Below are positions 16,429 through 24,877 of a stretch of 52,501 nucleotides of DNA, piece after piece. The position numbers were made by a program, and so were the translations under genes. The DNA is taken from NCBI GenBank assembly GCA_964530325.1, contig CAZHAX010000021.1, forward strand, positions 1-52,501, written 5' to 3'. The notes under the pieces were generated by a model that saw only the letters and a program-made list of their open reading frames with translations, had not been told where the DNA came from and did no database searches. Numbering within the stretch: position 1 is the stretch's first letter; every line of letters starts with the position of its first letter. The stretch comes from CAZHAX01 sp964530325. GTDB taxonomy: Bacteria > Chloroflexota > Anaerolineae > B4-G1.

Positions 16429-18492
16429 CTACTCGGAGGCACTCTCGGCCAGTGCCTCCACTCTAACCGCGCAGACCTTGTACTCCGGGATCCCGGAGTC
16501 GGGGTCGAGCGCCGCGTTCGTCAGCGCGTTCGCCGCAGCCTCGGCGAAGTGGAAGGGGATGAAGACTACGCCGGGCCGGATTCGATCGGTCAGGCGTACC
16601 GCCAGCTCGATCTGCCCGCGGCGGCTGGTCACACGAACCCGCTTCTCCCCATTCAGCCCGAACCTCTGTGCGTCATCCGGGTGTATCTCCACGTAGGCCT
16701 CGGGCTGCTCCTGCTCCAGCTTCTCCGTCCGCCGCGTCATCGTGCCCGTGTGCCAGTGGAACATCGACCGGCCGGTGGTCAGGGTGAGCGGATACTCCTC
16801 GTCCGGCAGCTCCGCCGCCTCGTGGAACTCGATAGCGTGAAAACGGCCCCGCCCCCGGCTGAACTTCTCCTTATGCAGATAGGGTGTACCCGGATGAGCC
16901 GCATCAGGCACAGGCCACTGCAGGAACCCTTTCTCCTCCAGCCTATCGTACGATACGCCCCCGTAGATCGGCGTCACGCGGGCGATCTCGTCCATCACCT
17001 CGGCCGGGGAGGTGAAGTCGAACCCCCTGGCTTCCATCTTCCGTGCCAGCTGGCAGATGATCTCCCAATCCGGCCTCGCCTGGCCCAGCGGCTCGATCGC
17101 CCGCCGCACTCTCTGAATGCGCCGGTCCGTCGCCGTGAACGTACCGTCCTTCTCCGCGAACGAGACGCCCGGCAGGACGACGTCGGCCAGCTCGGCCGTC
17201 TCAGTCGGAAAGATGTCCTGCACGGCGAGAAAGTCCGCCTTCTCCAGGCACTCCCGCACGTGGTTGGCGTCCGGGTCGGACAGCACAGGGTTCTCGCCCA
17301 GGATGAACAGCGCCTTGACCGAGCCCGCGCCGGCCCCGTCGATCATCTTAGTCACCGTCAGCCCTACCTGGTCCGAGAGGCCATCGACCCCCCAAGCCTC
17401 CTCGAACTTGCCCTTCTTCTCACCATCGGTCACGCTCTGGTAGCCGGTGTAGACGTTGGGCAGCCCGCCCAGGTCGCAGGCCCCCTGCACGTTGTTCTGC
17501 CCCCGCAGCGGGTTGACGCCGCCGCCGGGAATGCCCATGTTGCCCGTAAGCATAGCCAGATTGGCGCAGGACTTGACGTTGTCCGTGCCGGACGTGTGCT
17601 GGGTGATGCCCATGGCGTAGAGTATCGCCGCCGGCTTCGCGCCGGCGTACATCCGGGCCACTTCACGCAGATCGTCAGCCGCCATGCCGGCGATCTCCTC
17701 GACCCGCTCCGGAGTGTACTCCTGCACCGTCTCGCGCAGCGCCTCGAACTCCTCCGTCCGCTCCTCGACGAAAGCCTTGTCCTCCAGCCCTTCGTCGATG
17801 ATCACGTTCATCACCCCATTGATCCAGGCCACGTTCGTGCCGGGCCGGAAGCTAACGTAGAGATCAGCCAGGCGTGCGATCTGTGTCTCGCGGGGATCGA
17901 CGACTATGATCTTCGCCCCCCGCTCCTTCGCCTCGATGACGTGGCTGGCCACGAGGGGATGGGCCTCGGTAGTGTTCGACCCCGTGATCAGGAAGACCTG
18001 CGTATCCGCGGAAAACTCGGGGACCGAATTCGTCATCGCTCCGCTTCCGAAGGCGGCGACCAGACCGGCCACCGTGGGAGCGTGTCAGAGGCGGGCGCAG
18101 TGGTCGACGTTGTTCGTCCTGACCACCGCACGGGCCAACTTCTGGATCAGATAGTTCTCCTCATTTGTGCACTTGGCAGAGGCGAGAAAGCCGACGCTGT
18201 CCGGGCCGGACTTGTCGCGCGCCGTGGTCAGCTTCTCGGCCACCAGGTCCAGAGCCTCGTCCCACGAGGCCTCTTCGAACGCCTTTCCCCTCCGGATCAG
18301 CGGCGTCCGCAACCGGTCCGGATGGGTGACGAACGAGGCCACGTTCCAGCCCTTGATGCACAGCATCCCCCGGCTGACCGGGTGCTCCTTGTCCGGGAGG
18401 ACGCCGATGATCTCCCCGTCGAGCACCTCGAGCCACAGCCCACAGCCGGCGCCGCAGTACACGCAGGTCGTTGACACGGTATGGTAGTCCAT
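16429..18492 (-). CDS. fdhA: formate dehydrogenase catalytic subunit, selenocysteine-containing
   Basis: Seen: 687 residues if the TGA at 18085-18087 is read as selenocysteine (residue 136). The N-terminus binds a [4Fe-4S] cluster (C10, C13, C17, C45 in CVYCGAGC and GMLCIKG), followed by molybdopterin-oxidoreductase sequence and a C-terminal dinucleotide-binding domain (LTTGRSMFHWHTGTMTRR). The context CARL-U-HAPTVAGL matches the FdhF site CAR-U-HGP-VAGL. Known: Sec (or Cys) ligates Mo or W and oxidises formate to CO2 or reduces CO2. Last gene of the hdr operon, 9 bases behind fdhB. No NAD-binding subunit of the usual FdhBC kind is present; electrons would pass to the next-door Fe-S protein. 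A frameshift or pseudogene reading is unlikely because the frame continues perfectly past the TGA. Confidence 0.93.
18054..18074 (-). promoter_or_regulatory. SECIS element of fdhA
   Basis: Read on the minus strand after the TGA: an 8-bp stem (CGGTGGCC with GGTCGCCG, two G-T pairs) closes the loop GGTCT. The loop begins 18 bases after the TGA. The same GGUCU loop at the same spacing occurs in E. coli fdhF, where it recruits SelB. Confidence 0.88.
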
Positions 18493-18501
18493 TGCGCTAT
18501 C

Positions 18502-19314
18502 CTACTCCAATTCCTGCTGCAGCGGTGCTTCCTCCAGGTTCAGCGAGAGCGGTGGGAGAGCTTCGATATCCTGCCCCGGCACGTAGCCCAGCAGATCCTC
18601 CACGTCCCGCCGCATCAGGTCGTAGAGCACGGTCAGCGGGATATGGGCCGGGCAGGTGAGCTCGCACTGTCGGCATGCTACACAGCGGCCCGCCATGTGC
18701 ATGGCCCGGATCAGGTGGAACACAGGGAAGGGCGGTCCAAGCACGCCCCGCTCCACCCAGAGCGGATCCTCCAGCGCGCACGACTCGCAGAAGCACTCAG
18801 GGCAGATATTGCGGCAGCCGTAGCACTTGAAGCACTTGGCGAACTGCTTCTCCCAGAAGTCCCGCCGCTCGTCGAGTGACATACCATCGTACTCAGCCAC
18901 CAGAGGATCGGGCGACCCGGCCGCGACGGGCTCGCCGACGACCTCCGACTCCGGCCACCCCTCAGTGTGGGGCGCAGGGTCGGCGCAGTGACACTCTTCC
19001 GCCTCCTCCGCCGTGCAGGCCACGCCCAGAATGAAGAGCCTGTCCGGGTCCACGAGCTCCCGCTTCGCCATTTCGACCAGCGCCCGCACGTCGCAGCCGC
19101 GGGCGACGACCCCCAGTCTGGCCTCTGGATCGTGCTTCTGGAGCGTCGAAACGATAGAGGCCAGCCCGTAGCGGGGCGTCAGCTCCAGCTGTGAGACGTC
19201 GTCCCCCTTCTTGAACAAAGAGGGCGCGGTCCCGGCGGACGTGCGCCGCAGTGCGACCACTCCGTCGAGCTCCTCGAGCTTCTCCGCGACGTGGCTTCGA
19301 ACCTGGTCGATCAT
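18502..19314 (-). CDS. iron-sulfur electron-transfer subunit, FdhB/FrhB-like
   Basis: Seen: 270 residues. The C-terminal half carries two [4Fe-4S] ferredoxin sites (CFKCYGCRNICP and CVACRQCELTCP) plus a Cys-rich stretch between them (ECFCESC). The N-terminal half (EEL, ALRRTSAG, LGVVARGCDVRAL, LGVACT) resembles the coenzyme F420-hydrogenase/dehydrogenase beta family. Known: such subunits link a formate dehydrogenase or hydrogenase to a partner complex. Start overlaps the mvhD stop (ATGA), and fdhA follows 9 bases later. Inferred: carries electrons between FdhA and MvhD/HdrA. Whether it binds a flavin cannot be told from sequence. Confidence 0.85.
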   Translation of the reverse strand: MIDQVRSHVAEKLEELDGVVALRRTSAGTAPSLFKKGDDVSQLELTPRYGLASIVSTLQKHDPEARLGVVARGCDVRALVEMAKRELVDPDRLFILGVACTAEEAEECHCADPAPHTEGWPESEVVGEPVAAGSPDPLVAEYDGMSLDERRDFWEKQFAKCFKCYGCRNICPECFCESCALEDPLWVERGVLGPPFPVFHLIRAMHMAGRCVACRQCELTCPAHIPLTVLYDLMRRDVEDLLGYVPGQDIEALPPLSLNLEEAPLQQELE

Positions 19315-19733
19315 CTCTGCCCATCCCCTACAGTCAGCGGGCCAAGCCCGCGCACGGTCTCCACGAACTCGCCCGTAACCTGGGCGAACTTGGGCGCCTC
19401 CGCGGAGGAGACCCAGTCAAGGCGCAGTCGCTGGGGATCGATACCGACGTGTTCCAGCAACCTGCGCAGGAGGGGAATCCTCTTGGCGGTGCGGTGGTTG
19501 CCACTGCTGTAGTGGCAGTCACCGATATGGCAGCCCAGCACCAGGACCCCATCCGCCCCGGAACGGAAGGCCCGCAGCACCATCTCAGGCGCGACCCGTC
19601 CCGAGCACATCACCCGGATGGGCAGAACGTTCGCTGGAGACGGAAGGCGAGCGATGCCGGCGTTGTCGGCCCCGGCGTACGAACACCAGTTGCAGAGAAA
19701 GGCGACGATTCGGGGTTCGAATGTCTCAGCCAT
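19311..19733 (-). CDS. mvhD: MvhD/FlpD-type iron-sulfur subunit
   Basis: Seen: 140 residues from the ATG at 19733 (an in-frame GTG at 19757 is possible but has no spacing to its ribosome binding site). Conserved family cysteines are in LCNWCSYAGAD, VMCSGR and LGCHIGDCHY, and the GADGVLVLGC block is intact. Known: MvhD carries a [2Fe-2S] cluster and bridges hydrogenase or formate dehydrogenase to HdrA in electron-bifurcating complexes. It sits between hdrA (35 bases upstream) and the fdhB-like gene (4-base overlap), as expected for such a bridge. Confidence 0.9.
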   Translation of the reverse strand: MAETFEPRIVAFLCNWCSYAGADNAGIARLPSPANVLPIRVMCSGRVAPEMVLRAFRSGADGVLVLGCHIGDCHYSSGNHRTAKRIPLLRRLLEHVGIDPQRLRLDWVSSAEAPKFAQVTGEFVETVRGLGPLTVGDGQR

Positions 19734-19768
19734 CACACATCTCGTGTCACGCCTCACTCCTCACGCTT

Positions 19769-22700
19769 CTACAGAGCCTCCGCCAGCAGCCCTTCAATCT
19801 GGGCCACGATTTCGTCGTCGGTGAAATGCAGCGCCGTTATCGCCCCGGCCGGGCAGGTTGCCGCGCACGTGCCGCAGCCGTGGCACAGAGCGGGGTTGAT
19901 CTCCGCCTTCCCATCAACGTTGCGCGAGATCGCCGAGTATGGGCAGGCCAGGATACACTCGCCGCAGCCCGCACAGCTTTCTACATCGACCACGGCTACT
20001 GTCGGCGAGATGGTGACCTGTCCCTGATTGAAGAGGCGAACCACTTCCAGGGCAGCCGCCCCGGCGTGGGCCACCGTGTCCGGCACGTCGCGCGGCCCCT
20101 GGCAGCATCCGGCCAGGAAGACCCCGGCCGTCGGCGTCTCCACCGGCCTGAGCTTCGGATGGGCCTCGGCAAAGAAGCCATCGGGCGTGCGGCCCAGGCC
20201 AAACAGCGAGCAGACGTGGCGGGAATCGGCCTGCGGCTCGATCGCCGTGGCCAGGACGACCAGGTCCACGTCGGCGACGACTACCCTCCCTAGGTCGGCA
20301 TCCTCCCCCTTGACCCTCAGCTTGCCGCCCGGCAGGACCTCTACTTCCGCCCCTCTGCCGCGCACAAAGGTGACGCCCTCCTCCTGGATGCGCTCGTAGA
20401 ACTCCTCGTAGCCCTTGCCAAACGAGCGCATATCCATGTAGAACTCGAACACCTCCGCCCCGGTCTTATCTCTAACCTGGTGCGCCTGCTTGAGAGAGTA
20501 CATGCAGCATATGCGGGAGCAGTAGGGGTGAGCGTGCTCGTCCCGGCTGCCGACGCAGTGGATGATGGCCACGTTCTCCGGCTTCTTCCCTTCGGCCGTG
20601 ACGATCTCCCCGGCTGTGGGTCCGCCCGCGCTGGTCAAGCGCTCGAACCGAGCGCCGGTGATGATGTTGGGTGACCGGCCGTATGAGTACTGCGGCAGCA
20701 GCGTGGGATCCCACAGCTGGAAACCGGTGGCGACGACGATCGCGCCCACATCCAGCTCCACGAACTGCTCTTGCATTCGATGGTCGATGGCCTTCGCCTG
20801 GCAGGCGCGCACGCACTCCAGACACTCGGAGCAGACAGCGCAAGAGAGGCACCGCTCCGCCTCGGCCACCGCCTGCTCCTCGGTCAGGCCAAGCTCAACC
20901 TCCTCGAAACCGCTGCAGCGCTCCTCAGCCCCCAGCTCGCACATACACTGGCGAGCTCCGTAGGCCACGTCACGAGGGACTGGCACTCGGATTTCCTCGG
21001 GGCTCGGCCACTCGAAGGTACGACCCTCGTACAGATCGTCTCCTCGCAGATAGCGATGGATCGACTCCGCCGCCCGAACGCCCGCCGCCATCGCCTCGAT
21101 GGCGGACGAAGGGCCGGTCACAGCGTCGCCGCCCGCGAAGAGCCCTTCGACGGGCGTGGCCATCGTGTTCTCGTCCGCGACCAAGGTCCCCCAACCTGTC
21201 GCCTCCACGCTGCCCAGCGGCTCCAGGTCCGGTTGCTGGCCGATAGACACGATCACCGTGTCCACATCCAGCTTGAACTCCGAGCCCGGGATCGGGACCG
21301 GCCGCCTGCGGCCACTCTCGTCCGGCTCACCCAGCTCCATGCGCAGGCACTCCAGCGCCTGCACCCGTCCCCGCCGTCCGAGCACACGCGCCGGCGTGGC
21401 TAAGAACTCGAACCGGACCCCTTCGTGCATCGCGGCTTCCACCTCCGCCGCGATGGCGGGCATCTCGGCGCGGGAGCGGCGATAGACCAGCGTCACCTCG
21501 CTGCCCAGACGGAGGGCGCAGCGCGCCGCGTCGACGGCCGCATTGCCACCGCCAATCACAGCCACTCGCTTGCCCAGCTTGACCTTCTCATTGAGGTTGA
21601 GGCAGCAGAGGAAGTCGGTCGAGTGCTCCACGCCCTTCAGCTCCTCGCCGGGCACTCCCAGGCGGCGGCTGATGTGAGCACCCACCGCCAGGAAGACGGC
21701 GTCGTGCTCGGCCCGCAGATCGTCCAGCCCCGGCCCGCTGGCCCGGCCGACCGCTGTGCCGAGAAGGATCTCGACGCCGAGGGCACACACGATGTCTATC
21801 TCGTGGTTCAACACGCGGCGCGGCAGGCGGTACTCGGGAATGCCGACGGCGAGCATGCCCCCTGCCACCGGCTGCGACTCGTAGACGGTCACGCCATAGC
21901 CAAGCCTGGCCAGGTGGTAGGCGGCGGTCAGACCTGCCGGTCCGGCCCCGACGACAGCCACCCGTTCCTTGTGCACACGCTCCGCCGGCTCAGGCAGCTC
22001 GCCTCCGTCGCAGGCGTCGTATACAAACCGTTTCAGGGCACATATCGCCAGCGGCTCATCCACCTCATCCCGCTTACACACCTGCTCACAGGGGTGATCG
22101 CAGATCCGCCCCAGTGTGCCGGCGAAGGGCACGCTTTCCCGCACCAGTTCGAGCGCCTCGCGGAACTTCCGCTGCTGGATCAGCGCCACGTAGCCCTGGA
22201 CGGGGAGGTGTGCCGGGCAGGCGATCTTGCAGGGTGAATCCTTCTTGTCAATCACGAAGGCCGGTGGAATGGCCTGGCCGAAGGATCGGTACACAGCCTT
22301 CCGCGTGCCCAGACCCTCGTCGAACTCGCTCGGCACCACCACCGGGCATACTGCTACGCAGTCGCCGCACCCGGTGCACTTGTCCTCGATGACGTAGCGG
22401 GGCCGACGGCGCACTCGCACGTGGAAGTTGCCCACGTAGCCGGAGACCTCATCCACATCGCTGTAGGTCAGCAGCTCGATGTTCGGATGCCGACCGGCAT
22501 CCATCATCTTGGGGCCGAGTATTCAGGTACCACAGTCGAGCGTAGGAAACGTCTTGTCCAGCTGGGCCATATGCCCGCCGATCGACGGTTCCCGCTCCAC
22601 CAACGTTACCGGGTAGCCGGCCTCGGCAATCGAGAGCGCCGCCTGGATTCCGGCGATGCCACCGCCGACGACGAGGGCAGACTTGGTCACCGGCTCCTGG

Positions 22701-23110
22701 CGCGACTCGAGGGCGCTGTGCCGGGCAACGCGCAGCGTGGCCGACCGGACGACTCGCCTTGCTTTCTCCGTGGCCGCATCCGGATCATCAATCACCCACG
22801 AAACCTGCTCACGGATGTTGGCCATTTCGAAGAGATAGGGGTTGAGCCCGGCCTCGCTGAGCACCCGCTGGAAAGTGGGTTCGTGCATGCGCGGTGTGCA
22901 CGACGCGACAACGACCCGGTTCAGGCCCAGATCCCGTATGTCGTTCTCGATCATCTGCTGTCCGGGCTCTGAGCACATATACTTGTACTGCCGGGCAACC
23001 ACGACGCCCGGCAGGCCGGCCGCGGCCCCGACGACCGCCTCCACGTCGACGGTGGAGGCGATGTTTATGCCGCACTCGCAGACGTAGACGCCGATGCGAG
23101 GGTCTTCCAT
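19769..23110 (-). CDS. hdrA: HdrA with inserted GltD/NfnB-like module, selenocysteine-containing
   Basis: Seen: 1113 residues if the TGA at 22523-22525 is selenocysteine 196. Order: HdrA head (VCECGINI), FAD site VGGGIAGI (148-155), the HdrA cluster block LDKTFPTLDCGT-U-ILGPKMM (Sec at the place of Cys), a ferredoxin (CTGCGDCVAVCP, 245-256). Then a GltD-like insert of about 450 residues with its own FAD site (GAGPAG, 388-393) and NAD(P) site (GGGNAA, 520-525), a Cys cluster (754-770), the second half of HdrA, and two C-terminal ferredoxins (about 1045-1095). Known: HdrA is the flavin bifurcation subunit; GltD/NfnB oxidises NAD(P)H. Inferred: entry or exit of NAD(P)H electrons inside the HdrA chain. 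ATG at 23110 has GAGGAG upstream. It is far longer than usual HdrA (about 650 residues). Confidence 0.9.
22485..22502 (-). promoter_or_regulatory. SECIS element of hdrA
   Basis: On the minus strand GGATGCC (22496-22502) and GGCATCC (22485-22491) form a perfect 7-bp stem with loop GGTC. The loop starts 27 bases after the TGA, inside the range known for bacterial SECIS elements, and begins with GG as they do. Confidence 0.75.
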
Positions 23111-23129
23111 AGCGTCAAGCTCCTCAAAG

Positions 23130-24002
23130 CTATCGTTTAGACAGGCGGTCCAGCACCGGCTTGGCCGATACGACGTGCCTGCCAAGAAGCAGGTCCTTCT
23201 CGCTCATGCCGAAGGCCAGGCCGATCAGCTGGGGCAGGAACAACACCGGGATACGCACCTTCTCCCCAAGCTGCCTGGAAACCCGGTCCTGGTAGGCGTC
23301 CAGGTTCATGTGGCACATAGGACAGACCGCTGCGATGCAATCGGCAGGGCCGCACGCCGAAAGCACCGCCGCCGCCATTCCCAGACCTACCTGCGGCTTG
23401 GTCATGACCAGCGACGTGCCGCAGCATGAGGCCTCACGTTCATGCCGGTGTACTTTGGCGCCCAGCGCCTCCAGGAGGGAGACCATAGAGTCTGGCCTTT
23501 GATCATCATCGAAGGGGCTGAAGGGTCGGACGGTCTGGCAGCCGTAGTACGGAGCCACGGTCAGCCCGGATAGAGGCCGCCGCACGAGCGGAGCCAGGGC
23601 GCCCGCTCCGAAATCATTCGCCAGGATGTCCAGCAGATGGCGCACATGGGCGGTGCCCTGGTACTTGAGACCTTCCACCTCCAGCGCCTGATCGACGCGA
23701 CGTCGAAGCTGTTTATCTCCGGCCACCGCCTCGCCTGTGCGCCGGAAGTTGGTGTAGCAGGCGCTGCACACTGCCAGCACGTCACGGCCGTTGCCAGCCC
23801 GCTCAGCCAGGGCCAGGTTGCGAGCAGGAAGCACGGTACCCAGCAAGCCACTGACGACCGCGGCCACGCTGGCGCCACAGCATGTCCAGTCCTCCAGCTC
23901 CTCCACCTCGGCGCCCAATGCCTGCAGTACAGCCAGCGTGGACGCCTTGTATTCCAGAGCGGAGGCCTCTGCCGAGCAGCCGGGGTAGAAAAGGTATCTC
24001 AC
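23130..24002 (-). CDS. hdrB: HdrB-type heterodisulfide reductase subunit
   Basis: Seen: 290 residues with the two CCG domains of HdrB: DWTCCGASV with CSACYTN, and EASCCGTSL with CPMCHMN, each preceded by the single upstream Cys (YPGCS, YYGCQ). Known: these bind two non-cubane [4Fe-4S] clusters and reduce a disulfide, CoM-S-S-CoB in methanogens; in bacteria the substrate is often unknown. Starts with GTG overlapping the hdrC stop by four bases and ends 19 bases before hdrA. All motif cysteines are kept, so it should be catalytically competent. Confidence 0.93.
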   Translation of the reverse strand: MRYLFYPGCSAEASALEYKASTLAVLQALGAEVEELEDWTCCGASVAAVVSGLLGTVLPARNLALAERAGNGRDVLAVCSACYTNFRRTGEAVAGDKQLRRRVDQALEVEGLKYQGTAHVRHLLDILANDFGAGALAPLVRRPLSGLTVAPYYGCQTVRPFSPFDDDQRPDSMVSLLEALGAKVHRHEREASCCGTSLVMTKPQVGLGMAAAVLSACGPADCIAAVCPMCHMNLDAYQDRVSRQLGEKVRIPVLFLPQLIGLAFGMSEKDLLLGRHVVSAKPVLDRLSKR

Positions 24003-24664
24003 ACGCCACCCTCCAGCTCTGCCACCCGCTCGAACAGGGCATCCAGCCGTCCCGGTCCCAGCAACCGGGGGAACTCCGGATGCACCTTCCCTCGCGCCAG
24101 CAGCGTGATCCCCAACTTGATGTAGCCCAGAGCACTCAGGGGGTTGGAGGCCAGGAAATACCGCAACATGAACTCCATCTCGCGCATGCGCCCGTAGCGG
24201 CGCATCACGGCCGAAAAGGCACGGTAGAATCCCTTGCTCTCCGGCCAGCGCACGGTGCCGCGCTCAAGCGCCATCTCCTTCAGGCTGGTAATCACTTCGG
24301 TCAGCGGGATCCCACGCGGGCAGCGCACCTGGCATTGATAGCACAGGCTGCACAGCCACATGGTCTGGCTGCGGAGCACATCATCGGTCAGCCCCAGCTG
24401 GACCATCCGCCACATGCGGCGAGGCGAGATGTCCATAGCCGCGGAGGCCGGACACGAAGAAGTGCACGTGCCGCACTGGATACAGCGTCGCACCAAGGCG
24501 CCATCCGGCGCCAGCTGATCGGCGAATGTTGCGTCACGCTGTACACCCGTTAGAAGGAGAGCGTCGGAAGTGGCCAAGATCATCCTCCAAGCTCTTTGCC
24601 GAAAGGTCGCCTTGCCCGACATGCCAGCCGCGCTGACGCCATCGCCCACGGGTCCGCTGCCCAT
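23999..24664 (-). CDS. hdrC: HdrC-type iron-sulfur subunit
   Basis: Seen: 221 residues with two [4Fe-4S] motifs, CIQCGTCTSSCP (about residue 61) and CSLCYQCQVRCP (about residue 105), and a helical C-terminal half. Known: HdrC relays electrons from HdrA to HdrB. Start uncertain: ATGs at 24664, 24622 and 24583 all lack a good ribosome binding site; the last is directly preceded by GGAGG with no spacing. The promoter at 24716-24743 is upstream of all three. First gene of the operon. Confidence 0.9.
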   Translation of the reverse strand: MGSGPVGDGVSAAGMSGKATFRQRAWRMILATSDALLLTGVQRDATFADQLAPDGALVRRCIQCGTCTSSCPASAAMDISPRRMWRMVQLGLTDDVLRSQTMWLCSLCYQCQVRCPRGIPLTEVITSLKEMALERGTVRWPESKGFYRAFSAVMRRYGRMREMEFMLRYFLASNPLSALGYIKLGITLLARGKVHPEFPRLLGPGRLDALFERVAELEGGV

Positions 24665-24715
24665 TCGCGCGTGAACCCGGAGCAGTCGACGCTGCGCCTG
24701 CCGGACACCTCCCTA

Positions 24716-24743
24716 AGTATACCCTACGGGAGGAGACCTGCAA
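24716..24743 (-). promoter_or_regulatory. promoter of the hdr-mvhD-fdh operon
   Basis: Minus strand TTGCAG (24738-24743), 16 bases, TATACT (24716-24721). Transcription would start near 24708 and run left through six genes with gaps of at most 35 bases or overlaps. Confidence 0.6.
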
Positions 24744-24840
24744 TACGCCAGGTCGCCTATCTTCCCCTGCCGCATCCGCATATCGTCACCGGCCAGCAGA
24801 AGGGCAAGCCGCCGCCGGGGGGCCGACCCGCCAGGCTCAT

Positions 24841-24870
24841 TTGTGGCGGGCTGGCGATTCGTGGTATAAT
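24841..24870 (+). promoter_or_regulatory. promoter of dnaE, leaderless type
   Basis: TTGTGG (24841-24846), 18 bases, consensus TATAAT (24865-24870), then 7 bases to the ATG at 24878. No ribosome binding site is possible in between. Confidence 0.65.
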
Positions 24871-24877
24871 GCCGCCG

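Noticed and set aside
18073..18087. fdhA read as two genes or a pseudogene because of the TGA
   Set aside because: The frame is unbroken on both sides, the TGA falls on the catalytic Sec position and a SECIS-type hairpin follows.
22508..22525. hdrA split into a 22.5-23.1 kb fragment and a separate protein starting at 22507
   Set aside because: The fragments are in frame and join into one HdrA at a conserved cluster motif where TGA replaces a Cys codon.
24596..24877. 94-residue extension of dnaE
   Set aside because: It overlaps the hdrC start and both promoters, and has no DnaE similarity.
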